Assembly (NCBI RefSeq): GCF_000372825.1
Contig: NZ_KB910516.1
Coordinates: 3,763,825 to 3,827,824 of the forward strand
Direction: 5' to 3'
Origin: Methylobacterium sp. 77
GTDB lineage: Bacteria > Pseudomonadota > Alphaproteobacteria > Rhizobiales > Beijerinckiaceae
Length of the DNA: 64,000 bases
Below the pieces are notes generated by a model. It saw nothing but the letters and a program-made list of their open reading frames with translations. It was not told the DNA's origin and made no database searches. Each line of letters starts with the position of its first letter. The stretch's first letter is position 1. A program made the position numbers and the translations under genes. Shown piece after piece: positions 44,435 through 53,310 of this stretch.

Positions 44435-44698
44435 TCAATCGCGGCAGCCGCTGCGGGCTTCGTCCCGCACGATCTCGGCGACCTTCGCGCGATCGCGGGC
44501 GGAGAGCGGGACGTCGCGGATGTCGGAGAAGCGGCATTTCTCGTTGCCGAAGGCCGCGATCCCGCGCGGGGTCTTGAAGCAGTATCCCGCCTCCGCATAG
44601 ACCGCGTTCCGCTCGCCCCAGAGTTCGTCGCAGGGGAATGCCGCCAATGCCGGGGAGGCCGGCAGCAAGGCGAGGCAGAGAATCACGAGAGGGCGCAT
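44435..44698 (-). CDS. small secreted protein, YARHG-like
   Basis: The 87-residue product has a signal peptide ([19 protein letters not shown]). A mature region of about 68 residues reads [35 protein letters not shown] and [20 protein letters not shown]. The RNxxYAxxGYCF core resembles the YARHG domain of extracellular proteins, with four cysteines. AGGAA ahead of the ATG at 44698 supports that start, and an in-frame ATG two codons earlier is possible. The function is unknown. Confidence 0.75.
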   Translation of the reverse strand: MRPLVILCLALLPASPALAAFPCDELWGERNAVYAEAGYCFKTPRGIAAFGNEKCRFSDIRDVPLSARDRAKVAEIVRDEARSGCRD

Positions 44699-44790
44699 CG
44701 GCATTTCCTGGGAGGGCGTGAGAGAGTGCAGGCGTTTCGCCCGTCTTCGCAAGGTGCGCCGGATCCGGCCGCGACTCCGGTGAGGCTCCG

Positions 44791-45249
44791 TCAGGTGGCA
44801 TCGATCCTGGCGCGAACGCGATCGAGCCCTTGCGCCAGCTCGCTGAGGTCGTCGGCGAGGGCGCCATGGATGGCGTCGGCCGCATCCGGGAATTCCTCGA
44901 GCACGCGGCGCATCAGGGTCGGGGTGATGCGCATGACCTCCGCCGCCGTGACGGCGCGGGCATCGGTGGGGCGGTCGCCGCGCAGGAACAGCGCCATCCG
45001 TCCGATCAGCGCGGAACGGCCGACGCTGATGGGCTCGGCGTCGGCGACGCGCGGCGCCAGCTCGATCGTCCCCGACATCACCACGAAGCCGCCATCGGTG
45101 CGTTCGTCACGGGCGAACAGGACGTCTCCCGGCATCAGGCCGCGGCGCTCGGCTGCGAAGGAGAGGAGCCTCAGGGCGTCTCGCCCCATGAAGCCGAACA
45201 GGGGGGCGGCCGCCAGGATCGCGATGTCGTCGTCGAGCCCCAAGGCCAC
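44791..45249 (-). CDS. stand-alone cyclic-nucleotide-binding-domain protein
   Basis: The 152-residue protein is a single Crp-like cNMP-binding beta-roll: AAAPLFGFMGRDALRLLSF, GDVLFARDERTDGGFVVMSG, the phosphate-binding-cassette region IGRMALFLRGDRPTDARAV, and a C-terminal helix. There is no helix-turn-helix, kinase or channel segment, so it is a binding module only. The Arg that would hold the cyclic phosphate may be the one in RPTDAR. Translation begins at a GTG. A membrane cyclase is encoded at 24-25 kb. Confidence 0.8.
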   Translation of the reverse strand: MALGLDDDIAILAAAPLFGFMGRDALRLLSFAAERRGLMPGDVLFARDERTDGGFVVMSGTIELAPRVADAEPISVGRSALIGRMALFLRGDRPTDARAVTAAEVMRITPTLMRRVLEEFPDAADAIHGALADDLSELAQGLDRVRARIDAT

Positions 45250-45430
45250 CCGCTCCCTCGAAACGGAGGCGACCCTCCAGAGGAACCAGCCTTAGCCGAA
45301 GGCGGGCGAGGGGGGAAATCCGGCCGTGCTGACTTTACGGGACGCGTGGAGGTCGTGGTCGCCAACAAACAGCTGTCACGAAGCCGAGGGATACAGGTCT
45401 CTCCCGATCGAGACGAAGACGGACAAAGCG

Positions 45431-45652
45431 GTGGCCAATCACATCTGCCTGGATCCCAACGATCCCTATGCCCAGACCGAAGTCCTGGTTTTCTTCGAAG
45501 GCAGATATCCCAATATCCGTCTGCTGTCGGTCATCGACGGCAACGCGGACGAGATCCTGGCCGATCTCGTCGACGAACAGCAGCGCGATCTCATTCGGGA
45601 GATCGCCGCCTTCTACAGGCCCGGTGGTGAGTCGCCGATCGCGATCGCCTGA
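45431..45652 (+). CDS. small hypothetical protein
   Basis: From a GTG at 45431 the frame encodes 73 residues (VANHICLDPNDPYAQTEVLV onward). An alternating beta/alpha pattern follows, FEGRYPNIRLLSVI, DEILADLVDEQQRDLIREIA and AAFYRPGGESPIAIA. The frame extends upstream to 45326, but that part does not look like protein. No family is recognised. It converges on the response-regulator gene, 16 bp apart. Composition is less biased than in neighbouring genes, so it may be recent or weakly constrained. Confidence 0.4.
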   Translation: MANHICLDPNDPYAQTEVLVFFEGRYPNIRLLSVIDGNADEILADLVDEQQRDLIREIAAFYRPGGESPIAIA

Positions 45653-45668
45653 CGCCCGGATCCGCGCC

Positions 45669-46355
45669 TCAGGGCAACAGCTTGTAGCCGCCGCCTTCGG
45701 TGACGAGGATTGCGGTGACGGCCGGGTTCGGCTCGATCTTCTGGCGCAGGCGATAGATGTGGGTCTCCAGCGTGTGCGTGGTGACCTGCGCGTTGTAGCC
45801 CCAGACCTCGGCGAGCAGCGTGTCGCGTCCCACCACCTCGCGGCCGGCACGGTAGAGGAACCGCAGGATCGCGGTCTCCTTCTCCGTGAGTTTCAGCTTC
45901 GAACCGCGTTCGCAGACGAGAAGCTTGGCGCCGGGGCGGAACGTGTAGGGGCCGATCTGGAAGACGGCGTCCTCGCTCGCCTCGTGGCTGCGCAGATGCG
46001 CGCGGATGCGGGCGAGCAGCACGGCGAACTTGAACGGCTTGCCGACATAATCGTTGGCGCCGGCTTCCAGGCCTTCGACCGTATCCTGTTCCGAATCCTG
46101 GGCGCTCAGCATGATGACCGGGCCGCGATAGCCGTTGCGGCGCATGATCCGCACCGCCTCGCGCCCGTCCATGTCCGGGAGGCCGACATCCATGATCGCG
46201 AGATCGATCCGCTCCTCGGTCACGCGGGCGAGGGCGGTCTTCGCATCCTCCGCGCCGAGAACGATGAATTCCTCGTAGAGATCGAGCTGCTCGATCAGCG
46301 TTTCGCGCAAGGACGCGTCGTCGTCGCAGATGAGCAGGCGATGGGTGGTCGACAT
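45669..46355 (-). CDS. OmpR/PhoB-family response regulator
   Basis: The 228-residue protein has a receiver domain with LLICDDDASLRETLIEQL, the phospho-acceptor Asp in AIMDVGLPDMDG (near residue 53), and KPFKFAVLLARIRAHLR. A winged-helix DNA-binding domain follows (LTEKETAILRFLYRAGREVV and THTLETHIYRLRQKIEPN). No histidine kinase is adjacent. It resembles CenR-type cell-envelope regulators of alphaproteobacteria, and the divergent neighbour is an L,D-transpeptidase, which fits envelope control, but this assignment is tentative. The start at the second ATG (46355) is preferred over 46379. Confidence 0.88.
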   Translation of the reverse strand: MSTTHRLLICDDDASLRETLIEQLDLYEEFIVLGAEDAKTALARVTEERIDLAIMDVGLPDMDGREAVRIMRRNGYRGPVIMLSAQDSEQDTVEGLEAGANDYVGKPFKFAVLLARIRAHLRSHEASEDAVFQIGPYTFRPGAKLLVCERGSKLKLTEKETAILRFLYRAGREVVGRDTLLAEVWGYNAQVTTHTLETHIYRLRQKIEPNPAVTAILVTEGGGYKLLP

Positions 46356-46632
46356 CGGCCGGGATACTTTCACACGCAACTGGGATGCACCCCGAATGGG
46401 TCGATCCCGAGAACTTGAGAGACGGCCGAGTTCTCGGCCGCTAGCGTACAGTCCAGAGTGATGAGTCTATTATGTCAGAACCTTGAACGACTTCGAGGCG
46501 AAGGCCGCCTTCGCACATACCGGACGGGCCAAGGACCGAAAAAGTTTCGCCCGGGCTCGACCTTCGGGCATCGTCGCCGGGGCAGGGCTGGCCCCGCTGT
46601 GTCCGTCCGGTCGATAAAGCGGCCATCATCCC

Positions 46633-46677
46633 CGAACGCACGATCTCCGAACGCATGATCTCCAAACGTCCGATCCG
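46633..46677 (+). repeat. 15-bp tandem repeat spanning a start codon
   Basis: Three head-to-tail copies: CGAACGCACGATCTC (46633-46647), CGAACGCATGATCTC (46648-46662) and a diverged CAAACGTCCGATCCG (46663-46677). The ATG of the L,D-transpeptidase gene lies in copy 2, where a single C-to-T change turns ACG into ATG. Confidence 0.6.
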
Positions 46678-47206
46678 TACGACGCTCACTCACATCCGTG
46701 TCCGCCGGCTCGTCGGTGATCCGACCCGCGGGCAGATCCTCGCCGGTGGCGCGATCATCCCCTGCGCGCTCGGCCGCTCGGGCATCGGTCAGGTGAAGCG
46801 GGAAGGGGACGGCAAGTCTCCGAGGGGGCGATTTCGCCTCCGGGCCGGTGCCTATCGCCCGGACCATTTCGGAGCGCGTCCACGCACCACGCTGGGCTTG
46901 CGCCCGACGCGACGGAGCGACGGCTGGTGCGACGACCCGCGCGACCGGCGCTACAACCGCCCGATCACCCTGCCCACGCCCCATGTGAGCGCCGAGCGGA
47001 TGTGGCGGGAGGACGGTCTCTACGATCTCGTGGTCGATCTCGACTACAATCGCCAGCCGATCCGGCCGGGCCGCGGCTCGGCGATCTTTCTCCATGTGGC
47101 GCGGGCGGGATACCTGCCGACGGAGGGCTGCGTCGCGGTGAAGCGCACCGATCTCGTCCGGCTTCTGCGGCGCGTCGGAGCGCGCACGCATCTGGACATC
47201 CTGTGA
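46655..47206 (+). CDS. L,D-transpeptidase (YkuD) family protein
   Basis: The 183-residue protein carries a YkuD-type catalytic core: GQILAGGAIIPCALGRSGI, KSPRGRFRLR, and the active-site stretch IFLHVARAGYLPTEGCVAVK, with His and the nucleophile Cys in the TEGC variant of the usual SHGC. Such enzymes cross-link or modify peptidoglycan. No signal peptide or membrane helix is visible, so export is unexplained unless the real start lies upstream. The start codon sits inside a tandem repeat. It diverges from a response-regulator gene about 300 bp away. Confidence 0.78.
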   Translation: MISKRPIRTTLTHIRVRRLVGDPTRGQILAGGAIIPCALGRSGIGQVKREGDGKSPRGRFRLRAGAYRPDHFGARPRTTLGLRPTRRSDGWCDDPRDRRYNRPITLPTPHVSAERMWREDGLYDLVVDLDYNRQPIRPGRGSAIFLHVARAGYLPTEGCVAVKRTDLVRLLRRVGARTHLDIL

Positions 47207-47218
47207 TGACCGCATGCG

Positions 47219-48544
47219 CTACCCCTTCGCTGGAACGGCGGCGGCGGCCCCGTCCCGGCGCTCGCCCGGACGCGACAGGGTCATGACCAGGATGGCCGCG
47301 AGGCAGCACAGGGCGCCCGCGGCGAAGAAGGCCGGCAGGTAGCTCGACAGGGCGGTGCGCGAGAGGCCGGCGCCGTAAGCGATGGTCGCCGCACCCAATT
47401 GGTGACCCGCGAACACCCAGCCGAAGACGAGGTTGGCCTTCTCGCGGCCGAACCGGGTGGCGGTGAGCCTGACCGTGGGCGGTACCGTGGCGATCCAGTC
47501 GAGCCCGTAGAAGGCGGCGAAGACGGACAGGCCGACGAAGGAGAAATCCGAGAACGGCAGGAACATCAGCGAGAGGCCGCGCAGGCCGTAATACCAGAAC
47601 AGGAGCCAACGGTTGTCGTAGCGGTCGGAGAGCCATCCCGAGGCGACGGTGCCGACGAAATCGAACACGCCCATCGCCGCGAGCACACTCGCCCCCTGCA
47701 CCGGGCCGATGCCGTAATCGGCACAGAGCGGGATGAAATGGGTCTGGATCAGCCCGTTCGTGCTGGCTCCGCAGATGAAGAACGTGGCGAACAGCACCCA
47801 GAACACGCTCGTGCGCGACGCCTCCCGCAGGACACCGAGGGCGGAGCCGGCCATGGCGACCGGTGCCTGCCTCGACCCGGCGGCGGCGGTGTCGCCATAG
47901 GGCGCCAGACCCATCTCCTCCGGCCGGTCGCGCATCAGGGCCGTCACGGCGAGCCCTGCCGTCAGCAGGAGGCCGCAGATCACGAGGAGCGCCGCGCGCC
48001 AGCCGAGCGCCTCGGTGAGGGCGGCGAGCAGCGGAAGCACGACGAGCTGGCCCGTGGCGGAACTCGCGGTGAGGAGGCCGACGACGAGGCCGCGCGAGCG
48101 GGAGAACCAACGGGTCGCGATGGTGGCGCCGAGGACCAGGGCGGTCAGGCCGGTGCCGATTCCGACCACGACCCCCCAGAGCAGGACGAGCTGCCAGACC
48201 TCGCTCATGAACAGGGACGCGAGCAGGCCGCCGACGATGAGGAGCAGCGCCAGGAGCACGATGCGGCGCGGGCCGTAGCGGTTCATCAGCTGGGCGGCGA
48301 AGGGCCCCATCAGGCCGAACAGGACGAAGCGGACGGCGAGCGCCGAGGAGATCGTCGCCGTGTCCCAGCCGAACTCCTTCTGAAGCGGCAGGATCAGCAC
48401 GCCCGGTGCGCCGACGGCTCCCGCCGTCACCAGCATGGTGAGGAAGGTGACGCCGGCGACGACCCAGCCGTAATGGACGTTCCGCCGGGCGAGGGGGGCG
48501 GCAACGGCGTTCGACAACGAGCCGAATGGGGTGGCGTTGGACAT
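47219..48544 (-). CDS. major facilitator superfamily transporter, OFA/monocarboxylate-like
   Basis: The 441-residue protein has twelve predicted helices. The opening NVHYGWVVAGVTFLTMLVTAG is typical of oxalate:formate antiporter-like and monocarboxylate transporters. The loop 2-3 motif reads AQLMNRYGPRRIVLLALL, and a second half-repeat has SGWLSDRYDNRWLLFW. The substrate is unknown; small organic acids are the family norm. It faces a MarR-type regulator gene 161 bp away and is probably controlled by it. The C-terminus converges on the L,D-transpeptidase gene, 12 bp apart. Confidence 0.85.
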   Translation of the reverse strand: MSNATPFGSLSNAVAAPLARRNVHYGWVVAGVTFLTMLVTAGAVGAPGVLILPLQKEFGWDTATISSALAVRFVLFGLMGPFAAQLMNRYGPRRIVLLALLLIVGGLLASLFMSEVWQLVLLWGVVVGIGTGLTALVLGATIATRWFSRSRGLVVGLLTASSATGQLVVLPLLAALTEALGWRAALLVICGLLLTAGLAVTALMRDRPEEMGLAPYGDTAAAGSRQAPVAMAGSALGVLREASRTSVFWVLFATFFICGASTNGLIQTHFIPLCADYGIGPVQGASVLAAMGVFDFVGTVASGWLSDRYDNRWLLFWYYGLRGLSLMFLPFSDFSFVGLSVFAAFYGLDWIATVPPTVRLTATRFGREKANLVFGWVFAGHQLGAATIAYGAGLSRTALSSYLPAFFAAGALCCLAAILVMTLSRPGERRDGAAAAVPAKG

Positions 48545-48704
48545 ACGGCCTCTTCAGGGTCCCGCATGATGTTCCGGCGCGACGATCGGGCAAGACGGCA
48601 GCCCGGCATCGCGCGGTGGTGAGGCCCTTGCTTAGGCGCATATGCACCCTTTAGACAAGCGCTCAGCTCTTAACGCCGTGATCGTGGATCGAGGACCTGT
48701 CGCG

Positions 48705-49145
48705 ATGGACCAACCGGCGCCGACCTCGCCGTGCCACTGCATCACCCTTCGGCAGGCGTCGCGGCGACTGACGCAGCATTACGACCACCACCTTGCCCCC
48801 AGCGGCCTGCGCGCCAGCCAATACGGCGTGTTGCGCGGTCTGAGCCGCGTCGCGCCGATTTCCATCAACGCCTTCGCCGAGATCATGGTGATGGACCGGA
48901 CCACGATGGGCCGCGCCCTGCGGCCCCTGACCCGGGACGGTCTCGTCGCCGTCGGTCCGGGGCCGGACGGCCGCACCCGGTCCCTGACCGTCACCACAGC
49001 GGGATGGGCGCGGATGGAGGAGGCGCTGCCCCTCTGGGAGCGGGCGCAGCGATCGTTCGAGGAGAGTTACGGGACTGCACCGGCAAGCGACCTGCACCGG
49101 GCGGTTGCCCGCGTGGCGAGGTCCGACCTGTCCTTGGCCGGGTGA
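48705..49145 (+). CDS. MarR family transcriptional regulator
   Basis: The 146-residue protein has a MarR winged-helix core: TLRQASRRLTQHYDHHLAPS, LRASQYGVLRGLSR, INAFAEIMVMDRTTMGRALR (recognition helix) and a beta wing GPGPDGRTRSLTVTTAGW. Two cysteines near the start (SPCHC) could sense oxidants or metals. GAGGA 9 bp before the ATG at 48705 decides this start over an upstream ATG at 48642. It diverges from the MFS transporter, its likely target. A GCATATGC palindrome at 48638-48645 is a candidate operator. Confidence 0.85.
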   Translation: MDQPAPTSPCHCITLRQASRRLTQHYDHHLAPSGLRASQYGVLRGLSRVAPISINAFAEIMVMDRTTMGRALRPLTRDGLVAVGPGPDGRTRSLTVTTAGWARMEEALPLWERAQRSFEESYGTAPASDLHRAVARVARSDLSLAG

Positions 49146-49250
49146 GGGCGGAGGCGACCGGCGCGCTCCGGGTCGTGGCGAGATCGCAGCCTCTGATCGC
49201 AACGCCTCCCGGATCACCCACCGGGTGTCCGGGACAGGCGCGCGATCGTT

Positions 49251-50789
49251 TCAGAAATGCCGGGCCAGCACCTCGCGGACGCGCTCGACCATCTCGTCTT
49301 CCTTGACCGAGAACTGCGCCGGGCGAGCCGCCTTCCACTCCGCGTTGCTGGCGATGGCGCCCGCTGCCTTGGCGCCCTCGATCAGATCCTTGACCTGGAC
49401 CTCGCCGGCCTCCCGCTCGTTCGAGCCCTGGATGATGGCACAGGGTGAGCTGCGGCGGTCGGCGTATTTCATCTGCGCCTTCATGCCGGAGCTGCCGAGA
49501 TAGAGCTCGGCGCGGATGCCGGCTTCGCGCAGGCGCGACACGAGGCGCTGGTAATCGGCGATGTTGTCGCGGTCGAGGACCAGCACCACCACCGGGCCGG
49601 GCTTCGCGGTGCCCTCGAGAAGCGGGCTCTTGATCAGCTGCAGGGCCGACATCAGGCGCGAGACGCCGATGGAGAAGCCGGTCGCGGGCACGGGCTCGGC
49701 GCGGAAGCGGCCGACGAGGCCGTCATAGCGGCCGCCGCCCGCCACCGATCCGAAGCGCACGGTCTGGCCGTCCTCGTTGGTGACGGGGAAGGTCAGTTCG
49801 GCCTCGTAGACCGGGCCGGTATAGTATTCGAGGCCGCGCACCACGGAGGGGTCGGCCCTGACGCGGTCGTGGCCGTAGCCTGCCGCCGCGCAGAGCCGCA
49901 TGATGGCGTGCAGCTCGGCGATGCCCTCGCGGCCGGTCTCGGAGGAGCCGACGACGTCGCTCCAGGAGCCGAAGAACTGCTCCCAGAAGGCCATCCGGTC
50001 GCCCTGCGCATCGGGGGCTGCCTGGAACGAGACGTAGGCGAGAATCCGCTCGATCGCCTCGGGGGCGAGGCCCGCTCCCTTGGTGACGTCGCCGCTCTCG
50101 TCCTTGCGGCCCTCGCCGAGGAGCTGGCGCACGCCGTCAACGCCGAGCCGGTCGAGCTTGTCGATGGCGCGCAGCACGGTGAGACGCTGGCCGGCCTTGT
50201 CCTCGCCTGCCAGGCCGATCGCCTCCATGACGCCGTCGAGCACCTTCCGGTTGTTGACCTTGACGACGTACTGGCCGGACAGGCCGAGCTTCTCCAGCGT
50301 GTCGGCCATCAGCATGCAGATCTCGGCATCGGCCGCGACGGAGCCGGCACCGACGATGTCGGCATCGCATTGCATGAACTGGCGGAAGCGGCCCGGGCCC
50401 GGCTTCTCGTTGCGGAAGACGTAGCCGGCGCGGAAGCTGCGGTAAGGCTTCGGGATCGCGTCGAAATGCTCGGCCACGTGGCGGGCGAGCGGCGCGGTGA
50501 GGTCGTAGCGGAGCGACAGCCAGGATTCGTCGTCGTCCTGGAACGAGAACACGCCCTCGTTCGGGCGGTCGAGGTCGGGCAGGAACTTGCCGAGCGACTC
50601 GGTGTACTCGACGAAGGGGGTCTCCAGCGCCTCGAACCCGTAGAGCTCGAAGCTCTGGCGGATCGTCTCCAGCATCCGGTGCTGCGCGGCGATCTCGTCG
50701 GTGCGGCGGTCGACGAAGCCGCGCGGCAGGCGCGCCTTCAATGTCTCGGCCTTCGTGGAGGCGGCCTTCTCGGATTCGGCCTTGGCCAT
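49251..50789 (-). CDS. hisS: histidyl-tRNA synthetase
   Basis: HisRS charges tRNA-His. The 512-residue class II enzyme has the motif 2 region [16 protein letters not shown], then [20 protein letters not shown]. The histidine-binding [15 protein letters not shown] and [12 protein letters not shown] follow, and the C-terminal anticodon-binding domain has [15 protein letters not shown]. Motif 2 departs from the common bacterial form, which reads like FRHERPQ.GRYRQF, and resembles the distinct alphaproteobacterial type linked to tRNA-His lacking G-1. The ATG at 50789 is taken; upstream in-frame sequence is not protein-like. Confidence 0.94.
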   Translation of the reverse strand: MAKAESEKAASTKAETLKARLPRGFVDRRTDEIAAQHRMLETIRQSFELYGFEALETPFVEYTESLGKFLPDLDRPNEGVFSFQDDDESWLSLRYDLTAPLARHVAEHFDAIPKPYRSFRAGYVFRNEKPGPGRFRQFMQCDADIVGAGSVAADAEICMLMADTLEKLGLSGQYVVKVNNRKVLDGVMEAIGLAGEDKAGQRLTVLRAIDKLDRLGVDGVRQLLGEGRKDESGDVTKGAGLAPEAIERILAYVSFQAAPDAQGDRMAFWEQFFGSWSDVVGSSETGREGIAELHAIMRLCAAAGYGHDRVRADPSVVRGLEYYTGPVYEAELTFPVTNEDGQTVRFGSVAGGGRYDGLVGRFRAEPVPATGFSIGVSRLMSALQLIKSPLLEGTAKPGPVVVLVLDRDNIADYQRLVSRLREAGIRAELYLGSSGMKAQMKYADRRSSPCAIIQGSNEREAGEVQVKDLIEGAKAAGAIASNAEWKAARPAQFSVKEDEMVERVREVLARHF

Positions 50790-50900
50790 GGTGTTTTCGC
50801 TTTGCGTTCGGGCTGTCGGTGTCACGCGGGCTCTATCGCGGGTGCCCCCGAGCGGCAAGCGCGCCGGGTATCAGGCCAGGAAAGGCCAGGGGCAAGATCG

Positions 50901-51386
50901 TCAGAGCTTCAGGGCCAGCAGCGCGCACAGGCCGAGGATGGCGATGGGGATCTGAGTCGGGCGCAGGCGCGCGAAGAAGAGCGGCGCCTCTCCGCTGCGG
51001 GCGGCGACGGGATCGAGGATCGCCACCGCGGTGAAACCGGCGATCAGGAGGGCGAGCGCCGTCACGGTCTGGCCGAGGGAGGCGGCGAGGAGCGCCACGA
51101 AGCCGAGACTGAACAGGCCGATCATGGTGGCGATCTGGGTGAAGCTCGGGCCGCCCTCGGTGCGGAAGCTGACGCCGCGACGCACACCCGACAGGAACAG
51201 CAGGATGGCGCAGCCCCACAGGATGGTGAGGTAGAGGATCGCATCTCCGAGATCGTCGCGCCGCCACCAGGCGAAGGCCGCGCCGAAGGCGAAGGGCAGC
51301 ATCGGTCCGTAGCCGAACACGATGCTGAGCCAGGGGATCGCGCGGGGTTCGCTGACGGTGAGCGTGCGTCTGTCGTCCGGCCTCAT
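50901..51386 (-). CDS. DUF3429 family membrane protein
   Basis: The 161-residue protein has five hydrophobic segments, starting with IPWLSIVFGYGPMLPFAFGA, the signature opening of DUF3429. ILYLTILWGCAILLFLSGVR, FSLGFVALLAASLG, ALALLIAGFTAVAIL and a C-terminal helix follow. The function is unknown. In-frame sequence upstream to 51518 lacks protein character, so the ATG at 51386 is chosen. It lies 111 bp upstream of hisS on the same strand and may be transcribed ahead of it. Confidence 0.8.
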   Translation of the reverse strand: MRPDDRRTLTVSEPRAIPWLSIVFGYGPMLPFAFGAAFAWWRRDDLGDAILYLTILWGCAILLFLSGVRRGVSFRTEGGPSFTQIATMIGLFSLGFVALLAASLGQTVTALALLIAGFTAVAILDPVAARSGEAPLFFARLRPTQIPIAILGLCALLALKL

Positions 51387-51527
51387 CCGCGAAAAGCTCC
51401 TCGATCCGTCTCGCCGGGCAACCCCCGCATCGGGACACGGTTCCGGCTCGGCTCGCATCCCACGCCGCCGGTTCAGGAGCCTCCTCCACCCCAGGAAGGC
51501 TTCTCCGATCCACGCCAAGCGCGGCTG

Positions 51528-51543
51528 TTTTCACGTGCAACAG
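51528..51543. promoter_or_regulatory. degenerate parS-like site (weak)
   Basis: GTTTTCACGTGCAACA matches the parS in rsmG at 13 of 16 positions and keeps the central TTCACGTG. It is not a clean palindrome, so ParB binding would be weak if it occurs at all. It lies between secB and the DUF3429 gene. Confidence 0.3.
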
Positions 51544-51577
51544 CAGGCCCGCCCTGCGCCCTATCCGGAAACGAGAA

Positions 51578-51609
51578 CGCCCCGGCACGCCGAAGGCGGC
51601 CGGGGCGTG
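51578..51609 (-). terminator. terminator hairpin after secB
   Basis: ACGCCCCGGC and GCCGGGGCGT form a perfect 10-bp stem, with a second small stem (CGCC/GGCG) inside the loop. On the minus strand it follows the secB stop by 29 bp and leads into TTCTCGTTTC. Confidence 0.7.
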
Positions 51610-51638
51610 TCTGAGATCGACGCTGAGATGTCGGCGAA

Positions 51639-52148
51639 TCAGGAGGCGAGGGGGCCGGTCTGATCGCCCTGCTGGTTCTGCGCCTCGAAGGCCTTCTGGC
51701 GGTAGAGACCGACGAAATCGATCGGATCGATGTAGAGCGGCGGGAAGCCGCCGTTGCGCACGGCCTCTGCGATGATCTGGCGCGCGAACGGGAACAGCAG
51801 GCGCGGGCACTCGATCATCACCGCCGGGTGGAGCTGGTCCTGCGGGATGTTGCGCATGCGGAAGATGCCGGCATAGTTCAGCTCGAACGCGAACAGAACC
51901 TCGTTGTTGATCTTGGCATCGCCTTCCAGGGTCAGCTCGACCTCGAAATCGGCCTCGGCCAACTGCTTGGCATTGACGTTGACCTGGATGTTGATCTGCG
52001 GGCCGCTTTCCTGCGGCTGGAGCGAGCGCGGCGCGTTCGGGTTCTCGAAGGAGAGATCCTTGGCGTACTGGGCCAGCGCATTGATGGCGGGCGACTGGTC
52101 TTCGGCGGGAGCCGCGCCGTTGCCGTTCGGTGCCGGGGTGTCGGCCAT
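51639..52148 (-). CDS. secB: protein-export chaperone SecB
   Basis: SecB holds secretory precursors unfolded and hands them to SecA. The 169-residue protein has an Ala/Pro-rich start and then the beta-sheet core with [50 protein letters not shown], and [20 protein letters not shown]. It ends with [20 protein letters not shown]. The ATG at 52148 is preferred; 17 more in-frame residues upstream are not conserved. It diverges from timA, as often seen in this order. Confidence 0.95.
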   Translation of the reverse strand: MADTPAPNGNGAAPAEDQSPAINALAQYAKDLSFENPNAPRSLQPQESGPQINIQVNVNAKQLAEADFEVELTLEGDAKINNEVLFAFELNYAGIFRMRNIPQDQLHPAVMIECPRLLFPFARQIIAEAVRNGGFPPLYIDPIDFVGLYRQKAFEAQNQQGDQTGPLAS

Positions 52149-52565
52149 GGCGTTCTCGTCCTCTTTCGCGGGGTCTTTCGGGGCACCTCGGCGATCCACT
52201 GCGTGGCGTATCGTCCGATCGTCGCAGGGCCGGGTCCGAGCGACAGCGCGCTAACACGATGGGCCATCTCCGACAAGACGAAGGGGCCGGGCGGCGAGTC
52301 CGCCCCGAGACGCGAAGCCGCCTCCGCGGATGGCGATCCGCACTTGACCCTGAGGCCTCCGGCATGGCTCCTCCCTGCCTGGATACGGCGCGCGGGAAGT
52401 CCCATATGCGGGCTGACCTCGCGGGTTGCGCCTTCATATCCAGGGCGGAATCCTTGGATTCTTCGGCTCGATCCTTGCGCGGCGTTCCGATAAAGGGCGC
52501 AGCGGCGGGATTTCGGGAGCCTCCTCGAACAAGCAAGTCGTGCGACGGCCACGATCGGATCGGTG
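52149..52565. other. gene-free divergent region between secB and timA
   Basis: This stretch of about 417 bp holds promoters in both directions. In many relatives fxsA lies next to this cluster. I see no fxsA-like frame here and no RNA structure that I can name. Several short frames cross it without coding character. Confidence 0.4.
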
Positions 52566-53294
52566 ATGCAGGATTCTTTCGATTTGACGACCCTGATCTT
52601 TCTGGCGCTGGCGGTGTTCGTCATCTGGCGGCTCCGCTCGGTGCTGGGGCAGAAGACCGGAACCGAGCGCTCGCCGTTCAAGCCGGTCGACAGGAGCCGC
52701 AATCCGGCAGCGCCGGCGCGGCCGGAGGGCGACAACGTGGTGCGGCTCCCGGGGGCCGACCGGGCTCAGCCCCAATCCGATTCGGCGCCGGCCCCCGTGT
52801 CCGAAGTCCGTGATTGGCGCGGCATCGCCGAGCCGGGCTCGGCTGTCGCGCACGGGCTCGAAGCCGTCGTTCAGGTCGAGCCGAATTTCGACCCCCGCTC
52901 CTTCGTCGAAGGCGCCAAGGGAGCCTACGAGGCCATCGTGATCGCCTTCGCCAAGGGAGACCGCAAGACCCTGCGCAGCCTGCTCTCGCGCGAAGTCTGC
53001 GAGGGGTTCGAGCGTGAGATCACGGCCCGTGAGACGCGCCGCGAGACGGTGGAGACCACCTTCGTCTCCCTCGACAAGGCGGAGATCGTGGCCGTGGACG
53101 TGCGCAACCGCGTGGCGCAGGTGACCGTGCGGTTCCTGTCGCACCTCATCACCGCGACCCGCAGTGCCGAGGGCCAGGTGATCGACGGCAATGCCGAGGC
53201 GGTGGCCGAGGTGCCGGACGTGTGGACCTTCGCCCGCACCCTGGGCAGCCGCGATCCAAACTGGCAGCTCGTCGCCACGGAAGCCGGCGCCTGA
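52566..53294 (+). CDS. timA: Tim44-domain protein (TimA)
   Basis: The 242-residue protein has a single N-terminal membrane helix (LTTLIFLALAVFVIWRL), a polar Pro-rich linker, and a Tim44-like domain from about residue 95. The domain includes FVEGAKGAYEAIVIAFAKGD, LLSREVCEGFE, TTFVSLDKAEIVAVDVR, VTVRFLSHLITATRSAEGQV and DVWTFARTLGSRDPNWQLV. Alphaproteobacterial TimA is an inner-membrane protein related to the mitochondrial import motor component Tim44; its role here is unclear. It leads timA-mltA-smr, with mltA 16 bp downstream. A GTG one codon earlier is an alternative start. Confidence 0.9.
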   Translation: MQDSFDLTTLIFLALAVFVIWRLRSVLGQKTGTERSPFKPVDRSRNPAAPARPEGDNVVRLPGADRAQPQSDSAPAPVSEVRDWRGIAEPGSAVAHGLEAVVQVEPNFDPRSFVEGAKGAYEAIVIAFAKGDRKTLRSLLSREVCEGFEREITARETRRETVETTFVSLDKAEIVAVDVRNRVAQVTVRFLSHLITATRSAEGQVIDGNAEAVAEVPDVWTFARTLGSRDPNWQLVATEAGA

Positions 53295-53310
53295 GGATCC
53301 AGGGTTTGTC

